Below, piece after piece: positions 25,032 to 34,200 of a stretch of DNA of 64,000 nt. This stretch comes from Lachnospiraceae bacterium XBD2001. GTDB lineage: Bacteria; Bacillota; Clostridia; Lachnospirales; Lachnospiraceae. Made by a program: the position numbers and the translations under genes. The notes under the pieces are model-generated. The model ran no database searches, had not been told where the DNA came from, and saw nothing but the letters and a program-made list of their open reading frames with translations. The DNA is taken from assembly GCA_900116395.1 (NCBI GenBank), contig FPAN01000008.1:108679-172678 (forward strand), written 5' to 3'. Every line of letters starts with the position of its first letter. Positions within the stretch are counted from its first letter, which is position 1.

Positions 25032-26415
25032 ATTGTGCGTCCCCACTGTCGCTCTTCTTATCAATCAAATTCAGTTTTGTAAAGAAATCCTGAAGATACT
25101 CTTTTGATGTGTTGTCTAAATAAATTCCTCTTTTTTCATACTCTTTGTATAGATCATTTAGACGTATTTTTTCCTCATTACGTAAGCATATCTTAGTAAG
25201 AAAAATCACATCTCTTTCAGTCAAATTTAGAACCAATCCGGATTTCTTTCTGTTTTTTACCCACCTAGATTTACAAAACTCCGAGAACTTTTCGTTATAA
25301 AACTGATCAGCTCTTTTTCTATCTGTACCCTGAAATTGAGCTTGAACACATTTAAACAAGTGCGTAATTGCTTGATCTGTCTTGGAAACTCCAGGTGTAT
25401 ATGGAACACTATCAAACCCCTTATAATCACCAATATAAGAACAATATGTTTGTTCTGCATTTTTTATCTCTATTGCTAGCTCTTCATCATTAGTTTGTGA
25501 CATTTCAGCCAACGCTATATAGTCTAGCATCTCATCATTTTTTGTTTGATTTAATATCTCAAGCGTTATCGCATGAGTAAACATATGATTTATATTCTCT
25601 TGCAGATTTTCCCAACCTTCGATACAGCATTTTCGATTTTTGCTTACTTTTTCCCAGTCAAGAGCGAAATATAAATTTACATTTTGGTCGCGTTTACCAG
25701 CACCAAATTGATCCAATATGAAACAAGTTTGGGAAACATAATACAAATAATAAACTGCAAATAAGTTAGATAAGTCCTCAAGAGAAGTCATACCGGAGTC
25801 CAACATATACTCAAAATCAGCTTTAAATATATTCTGAATTCCTTTCTTTACTACAAAATACGGTTTAAATGCATCAGCTTCAACTACATTTTTATTCTCT
25901 ATAGCACTAATAACCATGTTCTCTAAAACATTAAACTGATGCTTTTCTTTTGCTTGCTCTATTTTCTTGCAAATCTCATCATCAATTTCCATTACCGAAT
26001 AAATGAAGTGAGCTAAGTTATCTGCACTTTTATTATTAGACGAAGTCTGATATGGATATAATCCAAGGTTATCAGCAACAAAGTTTTCCCCTTCAAAGAA
26101 AAAGCTTTGTATCATATCCTTGAAATAATCTAAATCTTGATTATCAAGATCTACTTCTTCTTGTAACGCATTGCATAAATCGTCAAACGAAATAGGCTCA
26201 GTGCCTTTTTGGGCTGCTTCTCTAAAAAAACCACTTACAATATCTTCCAACTCTGTTACGATTGGTGCCTGTGATTTTCCTGATGCCTTAAAAGGAAATA
26301 ATTTAAACTTTCCATCCGGCTTATGTGTTAATCTAATGGAATCCATAGATTTTGAATCATCAGTTTTTGCATTAAAGCTCTCTATAAATGTCTGCTCATC
26401 AAATTTATAATCCAT
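25012..26415 (-). CDS. dptG: Phosphorothioate-dependent restriction protein DptG
   Basis: This 467-residue protein lies between DptF and DptH, as in other dpt loci, and has the expected size. It begins MDYKFDEQTFIESFNAK. No catalytic motif is visible; composition is helical and charged, consistent with a structural subunit of the restriction complex. It starts 2 bp after the dptF stop and overlaps dptH. The identification rests on position, size and general resemblance to the family. Confidence 0.88.
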   Translation of the reverse strand: MDYKFDEQTFIESFNAKTDDSKSMDSIRLTHKPDGKFKLFPFKASGKSQAPIVTELEDIVSGFFREAAQKGTEPISFDDLCNALQEEVDLDNQDLDYFKDMIQSFFFEGENFVADNLGLYPYQTSSNNKSADNLAHFIYSVMEIDDEICKKIEQAKEKHQFNVLENMVISAIENKNVVEADAFKPYFVVKKGIQNIFKADFEYMLDSGMTSLEDLSNLFAVYYLYYVSQTCFILDQFGAGKRDQNVNLYFALDWEKVSKNRKCCIEGWENLQENINHMFTHAITLEILNQTKNDEMLDYIALAEMSQTNDEELAIEIKNAEQTYCSYIGDYKGFDSVPYTPGVSKTDQAITHLFKCVQAQFQGTDRKRADQFYNEKFSEFCKSRWVKNRKKSGLVLNLTERDVIFLTKICLRNEEKIRLNDLYKEYEKRGIYLDNTSKEYLQDFFTKLNLIDKKSDSGDAQYVKRIL

Positions 26416-26417
26416 TT

Positions 26418-28139
26418 TTATACCACCCTAAACTTATAACCAAAATGTCCCGAAGAAATCGTAGCTTTTTTACCGTTTGGCATCATAACAGTTACTTGTT
26501 TGTTTAAATTACCAGTTTGCAAAATTCTTTCCACAAAACTTATAAAATCTGCATGATTATTTCTGTCATCTGCAGTCTGAATATACCCCTTGTTCAGTCG
26601 ATACAATAACTCATACAAAGCATAATCGATATCTAAATCAATTACATCACCCTTGTTTCCATCAAATGAAGCAATTATGGATGGCATAAAGCGTTGCAAC
26701 TCATCATCACCCGATTGTACTGGAATCGAATCTAAATTAGGCTCAAGCTGAACCGATTCATAGACTGCAAATCCATCATGTTTATTGTCTAAGCATAAAT
26801 TGCCGTCTTCATCGCTTCCGCACCACTGTGTAACAGCTTTCTCTATCATTCCATATAGGTTTCCTAATTTTTTGCCCAAACCAGAATTATATGAGTATAA
26901 ATCTTTTAAATATCCGCGATATATTTCATCAACCTTGGTTTTATTATCTAGAGCTTTCTCTCGTACTATCAAATTAAAAACAGCAGATTTTAATGTTTTA
27001 TCTAGGTTAATTCTATTAACCATTCCCGCATCACATAAAACCTGTTTATATGGTGAATCCGAAAAAGAGTCTAGGACTTCGCTCGTAACATCCGCACTAA
27101 CATAATAAGAAATAGCATCTTCATCAGCATCTTCGCTTCTAGCTAATAGCGGATCATATTTATTTAACATGTTCATCAGTACAGCAACATCTGTTGAATC
27201 AAATAACAATGAAGGCGTAATTTGCTTCATAAATTCGCGCAAATATGAGGCCTCATCGGATTGCAAAGACTGAAATTTCGTGTAGCTGAATTCTTGTGAA
27301 ACAACAATATTATGAATAAAGTTTAAAATCTCACGAGTTGTAAGGATTGTCTTATCCTTAATGATTGTTTCTACCAAAAGATTCGCAACATATTTTCTCC
27401 TACTCTTCGAGCATAAAAACTCGTAATTCATCTTTACCGGGCATCTTTTTGCTAATGGACATTCAGCGCATGTGTCTAAATATGCCTTATAAAAAACATT
27501 ATCTGTATTATCCGAAAAAACTTTGGCAAAAATATCTTCAATATATCCTGCATGTATACCATTTTCAGTCAAACTATACATGTGGTAATCAGAAAAGCTA
27601 ACGTGCTGAAAGTGACTATTCTCATCATAATCATTCATATTCACTTGTGTTGTTAAGATATTAGTCTCGTCTACATATTTGCGAAGCAATGAATAATCCG
27701 CACGATATTCTGATTCTACAAAATTACTCAAAACACCAAGATTGATTGCAAGTATGACATTCTGGCCTGGCTTTTCAATATTTTCATCCTTAAAAGCACT
27801 TAGTAATTCATTGAGAGTCTCAATCGCAGTTTTAGAAGGAGCGCTACTTTCTGTAGCATCATTAAAAATTCTATAATTTTCAATCAAATGCTCTTCATCT
27901 GCATTCTTCAGATATGACAATAAATGAGATTTTCCATCTCCTGCACTTCCGCATAATAGAACTAATGTCTTTTTGCCCGAATTATTGACAGATCTCAATA
28001 TGCTCTTTAAATCTGATTCTGCTGCGCGCGTAACGTGCATATAATCCTTAAATGAATCGAATTTCTCAGTATTATCAATAGAATCACTTGATGATTTTTT
28101 TAATCTATTAAATACCCTTGATAATTTGCAATTATCCAT
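26418..28139 (-). CDS. dptF: Phosphorothioate-dependent restriction ATPase DptF
   Basis: The ATG at 28139 follows GGAGTGAGGATTGAC; 573 residues. Walker A CGSAGDGKS is at 63-71, typical of DptF. A cysteine group CAECPLAKRCP...C near 222-243 could bind zinc or an Fe-S cluster. With DptG and DptH it forms the restriction arm that attacks unmodified DNA. It starts 8 bp after the stop of the small XRE regulator, in one transcript. Confidence 0.93.
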   Translation of the reverse strand: MDNCKLSRVFNRLKKSSSDSIDNTEKFDSFKDYMHVTRAAESDLKSILRSVNNSGKKTLVLLCGSAGDGKSHLLSYLKNADEEHLIENYRIFNDATESSAPSKTAIETLNELLSAFKDENIEKPGQNVILAINLGVLSNFVESEYRADYSLLRKYVDETNILTTQVNMNDYDENSHFQHVSFSDYHMYSLTENGIHAGYIEDIFAKVFSDNTDNVFYKAYLDTCAECPLAKRCPVKMNYEFLCSKSRRKYVANLLVETIIKDKTILTTREILNFIHNIVVSQEFSYTKFQSLQSDEASYLREFMKQITPSLLFDSTDVAVLMNMLNKYDPLLARSEDADEDAISYYVSADVTSEVLDSFSDSPYKQVLCDAGMVNRINLDKTLKSAVFNLIVREKALDNKTKVDEIYRGYLKDLYSYNSGLGKKLGNLYGMIEKAVTQWCGSDEDGNLCLDNKHDGFAVYESVQLEPNLDSIPVQSGDDELQRFMPSIIASFDGNKGDVIDLDIDYALYELLYRLNKGYIQTADDRNNHADFISFVERILQTGNLNKQVTVMMPNGKKATISSGHFGYKFRVV

Positions 28140-28147
28140 GTCAATCC

Positions 28148-28357
28148 TCACTCCGCAATCTTATTTATTGTTACCACATCTTGAATCGTGCAATCCAACT
28201 TTTCACATATTCTCAAAACTATAGAAAGAGAAACCGGCTCATTCCTATTCATTTTTGACAGTGTACTAGTACTTATTCCAGTCATTTTACATAGCTCACC
28301 CTTTTTTACACCTTTGTCAATAAGTGTTTTCCACAGGTTGTTATAATTTAAGAACAT
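28148..28357 (-). CDS. XRE/Cro-type regulator of the dpt operon
   Basis: The ATG at 28357 has GGGAGGCTTTTAT upstream; 69 residues. The helix-turn-helix is KKGELCKMTGISTSTLSKMNRN (about 18-39), followed by VSLSIVLRICEKLDCTIQDVV, the classical HTH_26/Cro pattern. It is promoter-proximal to dptFGH, so it is likely an autoregulator that keeps restriction low until modification is established. Small controller proteins (C proteins) of restriction systems have the same role and size. Confidence 0.9.
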   Translation of the reverse strand: MFLNYNNLWKTLIDKGVKKGELCKMTGISTSTLSKMNRNEPVSLSIVLRICEKLDCTIQDVVTINKIAE

Positions 28358-28405
28358 ATAAAAGCCTCCCAATCACGCTATTTTACTGAATTGTACCTAT
28401 CTTTC

Positions 28406-28434
28406 ATTATAAAACTATGCGTTTTAGTGGGCAA
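28406..28434 (-). promoter_or_regulatory. Promoter of the regulator-dptFGH operon
   Basis: On the minus strand TTGCCC (28429-28434) and TATAAT (28406-28411) are spaced by 17 bp. The transcript would start near 28399, about 42 nt before the regulator ATG. Confidence 0.75.
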
Positions 28435-28504
28435 TGTAATATTTTCGATTTTGCGCGACTTTTCGGCTATTTTTAAAGTAAAATAATTGGGAGTAGAACG
28501 ACAA

Positions 28505-28536
28505 TTAGCCAGGACGACTTTCGTCACCCTGGCTAA
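28505..28536 (-). terminator. Hairpin after the DUF4177 gene
   Basis: TTAGCCAGG...CGAC/GTC...CCTGGCTAA forms a strong stem 5 bp after the DUF4177 gene stop. The T-run on the minus strand is weak (AATTGTCGTT), so termination is probable but not certain. Confidence 0.55.
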
Positions 28537-28541
28537 ACACT

Positions 28542-28808
28542 TTACAGTACCTTCTCAAACACCATTGTAGCCTGAATCTTATCTCCTCCTAAGAATCCCT
28601 TTGAACCAGACGATGTAGTTGATATCGTATGTAATCTGTATCCCTTTGCAGCTTGTTCATTAATAGTACGTTGCAGATTTGTGAGGCTCGATATTCCAGA
28701 ACCTGTACCTATGAACTTCTCTGTAAGTACAACCTGCACTACTAAGTACATATCACCTTTCTTTCCTTCTGCTGCAATCGCCCCTGCATCAAATCCAAAC
28801 CCTGCCAT
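28542..28808 (-). CDS. DUF4177-like small protein
   Basis: The ATG at 28808 follows GAGGAGGAACAGTAAA; 88 residues. The middle (MYLVVQVVLTEKFIG...TNLQRTINEQAAKGYRLHTIST) and the strand-helix-strand layout with GYRL fit DUF4177, a small family of unknown function. The TAA of the HIRAN gene and this ATG are one base apart, so translation is coupled. The Gly/Ala-rich start is not a signal peptide. Confidence 0.7.
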   Translation of the reverse strand: MAGFGFDAGAIAAEGKKGDMYLVVQVVLTEKFIGTGSGISSLTNLQRTINEQAAKGYRLHTISTTSSGSKGFLGGDKIQATMVFEKVL

Positions 28809-28809
28809 T

Positions 28810-29199
28810 TTACTGTTCCTCCTCTTCGTACTTTGTTTCAAATTTAATAGCATCTACATCTTCATCGATTTTAGGTGAGGGAATTCCATGGCAAGCCTCA
28901 CGAGTCTCTTCAATAAGTTTGCAAATTGCTCCTCCAGGAATCACATAGACAATCTTGGCCTTAGCCTTCTTACCAATTTTGTCATAGAGTCTTCCAGCAC
29001 TCATAGTGTCACCCTGAACTGTATAAGCGCTATTAGCTACATAGCCAACTTTACCAATCCCCTTCATCTTGACCATAATAGCCTCGGCATCATACTCATT
29101 ATTAGGTTCTTTCTTGAGCTTTACCTTCATCCCCTTCTTCATGAAGTCATTGCCAAAATAGTGATTACATCCTGTTAATGTGAAATACTGCTTTGCCAT
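28810..29199 (-). CDS. HIRAN-domain protein
   Basis: The 129-residue protein begins YFTLTGCNHYFGNDFMKKGMKVKLKKEPNNEYDAEAIMV and continues GKVGYVANS, the HIRAN pattern (a conserved strand, then D-x-x-A-I and G-Y-V/I). HIRAN domains bind DNA 3' ends in eukaryotic Rad5/HLTF and are found alone in many bacterial mobile regions. The C-terminus is acidic (EEEEQ). The ribosome binding site is GGAGGTATTCATC. Neighbouring small genes form one operon with it. Confidence 0.85.
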   Translation of the reverse strand: MAKQYFTLTGCNHYFGNDFMKKGMKVKLKKEPNNEYDAEAIMVKMKGIGKVGYVANSAYTVQGDTMSAGRLYDKIGKKAKAKIVYVIPGGAICKLIEETREACHGIPSPKIDEDVDAIKFETKYEEEEQ

Positions 29200-29213
29200 G
29201 ATGAATACCTCCT

Positions 29214-29528
29214 TTACTCTATCTCATCATCTTTTCCAAAATACTTTTTTCTTATTTCTTTAGGGAAGTAATCTGCCGGTTCTACATACGTTAGTTCTTT
29301 TCTTAGACGTGTTTCTTTGATTTTATCTTCCCCTTTCATCAAAAATTGAGCCAATTCGAGAAATGATCCATCTTCTTTAGAAACCACTATTGCACAGTGC
29401 CCATAGCCACCAATGTAGTTTGCATCTTCCTCAGCCGTAAACATGTATGCTGTCTCGTATTCAACGCACGTATCAGCATTAGGCTTCCTATGTTTCCCAA
29501 TCTCCAAAACTTCCTCATAAGTAATCAT
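29214..29528 (-). CDS. Hypothetical 104-residue protein
   Basis: The ATG at 29528 follows GGAGG by eight bases, and its first base is the last base of the preceding 33-codon gene's TAA. The protein starts MITYEEVLEIGKHRKPNADTC; an alpha/beta composition with YIGGYGHCAIVV in the middle and a basic-acidic end. No known family is recognised. It precedes the HIRAN gene by 14 bp. Confidence 0.75.
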   Translation of the reverse strand: MITYEEVLEIGKHRKPNADTCVEYETAYMFTAEEDANYIGGYGHCAIVVSKEDGSFLELAQFLMKGEDKIKETRLRKELTYVEPADYFPKEIRKKYFGKDDEIE

Positions 29529-29629
29529 TACCATCTCCTCCTTCCACGTCGACCGCCGCCATTGTTCATTTTCATAAGTTCTGACATCACTGCAAATGGG
29601 AAAATCAATATACATAACACAACTAACAT
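29528..29629 (-). CDS. 33-residue membrane peptide with an Arg-rich tail
   Basis: ATG at 29629 follows AGGAGGTAAAAGCC, an optimal site. The peptide begins MLVVLCILIFPFAVMSEL, enough for one membrane span, and ends NNGGGRRGRRRW. It is first in the operon with the 104-residue protein, HIRAN and DUF4177 genes and overlaps the next start codon (TAATG). Likely a small membrane-anchored component; function unknown. Confidence 0.6.
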   Translation of the reverse strand: MLVVLCILIFPFAVMSELMKMNNGGGRRGRRRW

Positions 29630-29675
29630 GGCTTTTACCTCCTAAATAAGTTGGTTGCTTTCTTTCTATGATTAA

Positions 29676-29710
29676 ATTCTAGCAGCTTAGCTGTCCTAAA
29701 ATAGGGACAG
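29676..29710 (-). promoter_or_regulatory. Promoter/operator of the HIRAN operon
   Basis: A -10 box TAGAAT (29676-29681, minus strand) lies 47 bp before the 33-codon ORF. At 29691-29710 the inverted repeat CTGTCC...GGACAG covers the -35/spacer. It is a candidate operator for an unidentified repressor. Confidence 0.5.
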
Positions 29711-29816
29711 TATCGCAAAGCCAGTATTCCAGTATTTCAAGGTCTCGCAGCCTTCACGCGTACTTTCATCCAACATCCCTTCAAATATTTCCACACCTTC
29801 ATAGTTCGTACCTTCA

Positions 29817-29843
29817 TTCGGGAGTCGCGAGCTCCCGAATTTT
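29817..29843 (+). terminator. Intrinsic terminator-like hairpin
   Basis: TTCGGGAG and CTCCCGAA form an 8-bp stem with a 7-base loop, followed by TTTT on the plus strand. No plus-strand gene precedes it, so it may be a relic. The rest of the 29.63-30.0 kb gap shows no open frame of note. Confidence 0.45.
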
Positions 29844-29910
29844 CCTTTCTTGAAAACAGATTAATAGTTTCGACTCATGTCCATTCCTTGCGCTAAAAAT
29901 GGGCATAATA

Positions 29911-29958
29911 ATAGACCAGTACAAAATCTTCTGGGCGTCCCCAGAGGTACTGGTCTAT
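29911..29958. terminator. Long hairpin after the SUKH gene
   Basis: Outer arms ATAGACCAGTAC/GTACTGGTCTAT (12 bp, perfect) enclose an inner stem CTCTGGGG/CCCAGAAG. It lies 40 bp after the immunity-like gene stop and probably terminates the GTPase-HerA-nuclease transcript. T's downstream are interrupted (TATTATTAT). Confidence 0.6.
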
Positions 29959-29998
29959 GTAATGTTGTATTATAGATAATTGTAAAAATCAAACCATA

Positions 29999-30457
29999 TT
30001 ATATAGCCTCAATCTTCGCAAGAAATTCTTTAAATGAATCTGTATAAATCGAATAATTTGGAATAAACTCTTTGGAGCCATCCTGTGACCAAATAACGAC
30101 TGAAGGTTCATCTTTTTCATAACACAAACATAGAAGCTTATCACGATTCAACTTTGCAAATGGTATTAAGTCAGCTCCGATGGAATCTTCACTGAAAACC
30201 ATATACTCATCGTATTTTGTTATAATTACATCAATATCATTTTCCGCATATTCTGATTCTGATATGCTATCTACAAGGCATAAAAATCTTTCAATGACAA
30301 TATCTGTATTAATATTGATTTTCTTCTCAGGAATTAATCCATTATATTCTTTTATAAACTCAACAAATTCAACTGGTAATTGTTTTCTCCAATTTCTTTC
30401 GCGCTTTTTTATTATTTCATCTGAAATAATCACTGGAATAGTGTTTCCTTTTATCAA
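29999..30457 (-). CDS. SMI1/KNR4 (SUKH) family protein, probable immunity protein
   Basis: The start is a TTG after AGGAGGTGAGAGATT; 152 residues. The SUKH pattern is present: WRKQLPVEFVEFIKEYNGLIPE (about 23-44), then a segment ending IPFAKLNRDKLLCLCYEK and PSVVIWSQDG. SUKH proteins are the commonest immunity proteins of nuclease toxins in polymorphic toxin systems. It follows the WHH nuclease stop by 13 bp, the expected toxin-immunity order. It would bind and block that nuclease in the producing cell. Confidence 0.87.
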   Translation of the reverse strand: MIKGNTIPVIISDEIIKKRERNWRKQLPVEFVEFIKEYNGLIPEKKININTDIVIERFLCLVDSISESEYAENDIDVIITKYDEYMVFSEDSIGADLIPFAKLNRDKLLCLCYEKDEPSVVIWSQDGSKEFIPNYSIYTDSFKEFLAKIEAI

Positions 30458-30470
30458 AATCTCTCACCTC

Positions 30471-31253
30471 CTAATGTCTTGGTGCATCCGCCCAATTTCC
30501 TTCACTACGGCCACCCGAATGATTAGTCGAGTTATGAATTCCAAATGGAACCAACTGCATTGTTCCATCTTTTTCGGAATGGTGCCACGTATATCCTGTT
30601 GGTGTCTTACCATTCTTAATCTGCTCTAATTGTTCTGGAGTAAATTGTGCTGCTAACTCTGAATCATTTTCAACAGCTTCATTTAAGGCTTGATTACATT
30701 TATCAAATTGCTCTGAATCTGTTTTGTTCCAATCGTCTATATCCAAAGTTGTTTCAAATACCACATATTCAGAAAAATCTGCATAAGTTCTACCATCTTT
30801 TTCGTATGTTCGAGCTGTAGGAACTAACCCTTTCTCACGAGCTAACTCAATGATTTTCTTCTTTTGTCCGGCTGTCAACGAACTTCCTCCAGGAACAGTT
30901 TCATTCCATGACCACGGTCTATTTGAATTTACTGCATTTGAATAATACTCCGCAAGTATTTCCTTAACCTCTTCAAAATCAATTAGACCATCCTCAAAAT
31001 CCTTTATTTTTTGTAGTTTTTCTTCTTCTGAAAGCTCTCCAACATCAGAATTAGCATCTTTTTCTTTACTATTTGCTACGTCTCCTACTAAAGATTCATT
31101 GGATTCAAGTTCATTAGGCAACTCGTCCGATTCTGATTCACCTATTTCATTTGGCAATTCATCTGATTCACTTTTTCCAATCTCATCAGGCAATTCATCG
31201 TTCTCAATTCTTTGGTTATTATTACCTTCAGATACATCACCTGGTTTTACCAA
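30471..31253 (-). CDS. WHH-type HNH nuclease toxin with acidic N-terminal repeats
   Basis: The start is a TTG at 31253 inside the end of the HerA gene, with GGGAGGTGG six bases ahead. The 260-residue product has an acidic N-terminus containing three copies of a 12-residue unit, DELP(D/N)E(I/L).., at about 18-53. The last 40 residues have GYTWHHSEKDGTMQLVP (WHH at about 223-225) and HNSTNHSGG, the HNH/Endonuclease VII fold of the WHH group, a DNase seen at the C-termini of polymorphic toxins. There is no secretion signal or long filament region. The repeats may dock it to the HerA ATPase or keep it inactive. SUKH immunity follows. Confidence 0.83.
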   Translation of the reverse strand: MVKPGDVSEGNNNQRIENDELPDEIGKSESDELPNEIGESESDELPNELESNESLVGDVANSKEKDANSDVGELSEEEKLQKIKDFEDGLIDFEEVKEILAEYYSNAVNSNRPWSWNETVPGGSSLTAGQKKKIIELAREKGLVPTARTYEKDGRTYADFSEYVVFETTLDIDDWNKTDSEQFDKCNQALNEAVENDSELAAQFTPEQLEQIKNGKTPTGYTWHHSEKDGTMQLVPFGIHNSTNHSGGRSEGNWADAPRH

Positions 31254-34200
31254 TTAAAACCACCTCCCTCAGCAATTTCTCTATACCGTTCTACGATGGT
31301 TCCATCTTTTTTCAAATCGCATATCTGAATGATAATTAACCTACATATCTCATCCACCAAATGATTATCTGCAATATCAAATTGCGATTGAATTCTCTTT
31401 TTTACCGCAGTAACACCAGCTTGTTCATCAAATGTGTCTTCCAAAATATGAGAAAGCACTTTTCCACGAAACAGATTATAAGCAAGTATTCCCCTATTCT
31501 TTGCACCTTCTGCTAAAGCTTTTCTTAATTCTCTTTTAGTTATTATTCCCGCTTGTAAGGTATCTACCCATTCCAAAGAAAGCACTCTATCTTCCTTAGT
31601 TAATTCTATTTTTTCTCCTTCAGAAAACAAATAATGTAAGTACCGTTCTACTGCAAATAGATTTACATCAGAATCATTATTCTTTTGCTTAACGTATGGG
31701 CAACCTTCTGTAAAATTCTCAAAATGACAGAGTACCGCTTCTACCCAATCGTTCTGATATACTACAGCAGTATAATCAGGTAGTTTTCCTATTTCATCAA
31801 TCTGATTATCATTAAGGGAACATGATGCACCTACTATCTCCCTATCATCTTTATCAGGCAAACGTAAAATAATCTTGGTATTAGTATTTCTAATAACAGC
31901 CTCGTCTAAAAGTCCAGGTGCTTGATCAGCAATAACAAAGCCTTCTCCATAGGCTCGCATTTCTGCGATTGCATTGGTAAGCATTTCAACTGCCTTACCT
32001 TGTATATTTGAGTTTTCTTGACTTTGCACTGTACTTGTTTTTCTTAATAAATTGTGAGCCTCTTCCAACACAGTAATATGTTTCAATGAATTATTAAATT
32101 CATCCTTATTAATCCAGTATTCTTGCAGTTTTAGCATGAGAATACCCATAATTAATGATTTTGTTTCTGGTGAACCAATTCTGCTGATATCCACAATTAC
32201 ATTATTTTCAAATAAATCTTGTTCATTTATTCCAACTTTATCGCAAAAAAGTGATTTATTAAGACCGTTTGTCAGTGTTTTAACTCTAGTTATCAAAGCA
32301 CCGGCATAATCGCTCTTTGTATCTTTTGAATACATCGAATCTTCCAATACTTCAGGTAATGTATCAAGAAGATCATAGAAAGTTGGAAACTCATCTATAT
32401 ACCTGCCGCCACTTAAATTCCATCCCACATTCACATATGCCCGTTCAACAGCATCTTTTAATACAGCTGGCATGGCTGCATACATTGGCCAACAAGCATT
32501 CAATATTTCTATCAAACGATCAATATGCTCAAGCACATGGATATTCTCAGGAAACCAGAAAGGATTTAGCTTTAACAGGTCATCTGTTATAGTCGGATTA
32601 GTTCCATATACTTTACATTTTCCACCGATTTTAGTTTTGTATTCTCCTTTTACTGGTTCTATAACTAAGAATTTTCTAGTTTTATCAGCAGATATAATTT
32701 TTGAAAGCAATTGCAATGTCGTTGTTGTTTTACCTGTACCCGTTGAACCTGTTACAAAAACATGCGACGTAAAACTATCAGCATCCAAAACAACAGACTT
32801 CTTCTCATCGTTATACATATGATAAACAGAACCTATTGTTATTGGACTTGTCTGAGATTTATCTGAAAATCGCTGTACGTCTCTCCCAAATGATGCACAC
32901 TCTATAACTGGCAAACCAGCAACTGATTTTCTTGGAAAATTCAGCGACTTAGCTAATTCTTTTCCTGAAAGTAGCGTTGTTGGAGTAACCAAAGAAGGAT
33001 ACATTAACCATTCATCTTCAAGTGACGTTTTTAAACCAAAAACTGGATGTTGAAGGTTTTGAACACTCAATAATATGGTTTTAGCAGAATCAACTGCCAC
33101 CTCACCATCCCAAAAATTAATTGCAGCTTTGCTTAAATACGACTTTTCTCCCTGTGTCAACGCCAGATACATATGTGCAACATTATTCGCAATTACAGGA
33201 CTATCAGAAATAATATAAGAAGCAAATTCCCACATTCCTAATGCAGAACTCTCCTCTATCCTTTTTATTTGGTCCTCAATTATTTCCAATGTATGCTTTA
33301 CTCCATGGTTAGTATATGTCTGTGATAATTCTTCATGTTTACCAAGAGTAACTGAAACATTTGAGCTTCTTGCAAAAGAAACTCCGAAATTAATACCGTA
33401 TGAGTGCCCCTGACTTGCGCCAACACCCGCAATTCCTGCTGGTGTAGGTACAGATAATCCTGCATTTACTCCAGATGATTTAGATATATTACCACCAATA
33501 TTTCCACCTAAATTAAATGAGGATCCTTCTGTAGAATTTTCTGATACCCCAGAACTTATCCTCCATGATTCATAAGGAGCAAGTGCAGAATATAAATCAT
33601 AGAGTCTATTTTTTGTTTCCAACTGATTTCTCATTGGCTTAGCAAGGAGTATCATTATATATTCCTGATCTGGACTTGTTGGAACGATTCCATCCAGCAA
33701 TTTTTCCATACTTTGGCTTATAAAATCCTCAGATTTTTCCGATGCTATATTGGAAACAACTGCAACAGATTTTGATTTATTATCATCTCTTTCGGAGACT
33801 ATATTTTCTAGCACTGTAGGAATACCAACACCATAATCATTTCCCATATTATCTTGCGATTGTATTTCTGCACCTGGGAAATTACCTTTTATAGCTGCTA
33901 GCATTCTTGAATAATACTTATCCGCAATAGCTGGATCTGACTCTCTCTCATTGGTATTTACAACACCTATTGTAATTCTACAATCATCAACAGTTCTATG
34001 ATATATTAATGCGATATTACAATCTTCTTCACTTAAAACTTGATAAACATTAACAAGCTTATCAAGGCTTTGTTCTTCATCATCTACCACCCATTTTGTA
34101 ACGTCAAAAAAGCGAATTCTATTATCTGAATCAAAATCATCTGACACAGACAATAATGGAGTGTATATTTCACGTAAAGAGTCTAAATATGCTTGATATA

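Noticed and set aside
19710..28139. BREX or DISARM system
   Set aside because: The large ATPase genes match DptF/G/H by size, order and adjacency to dndBCDE; no PglZ, methylase or BrxC-type gene is present.
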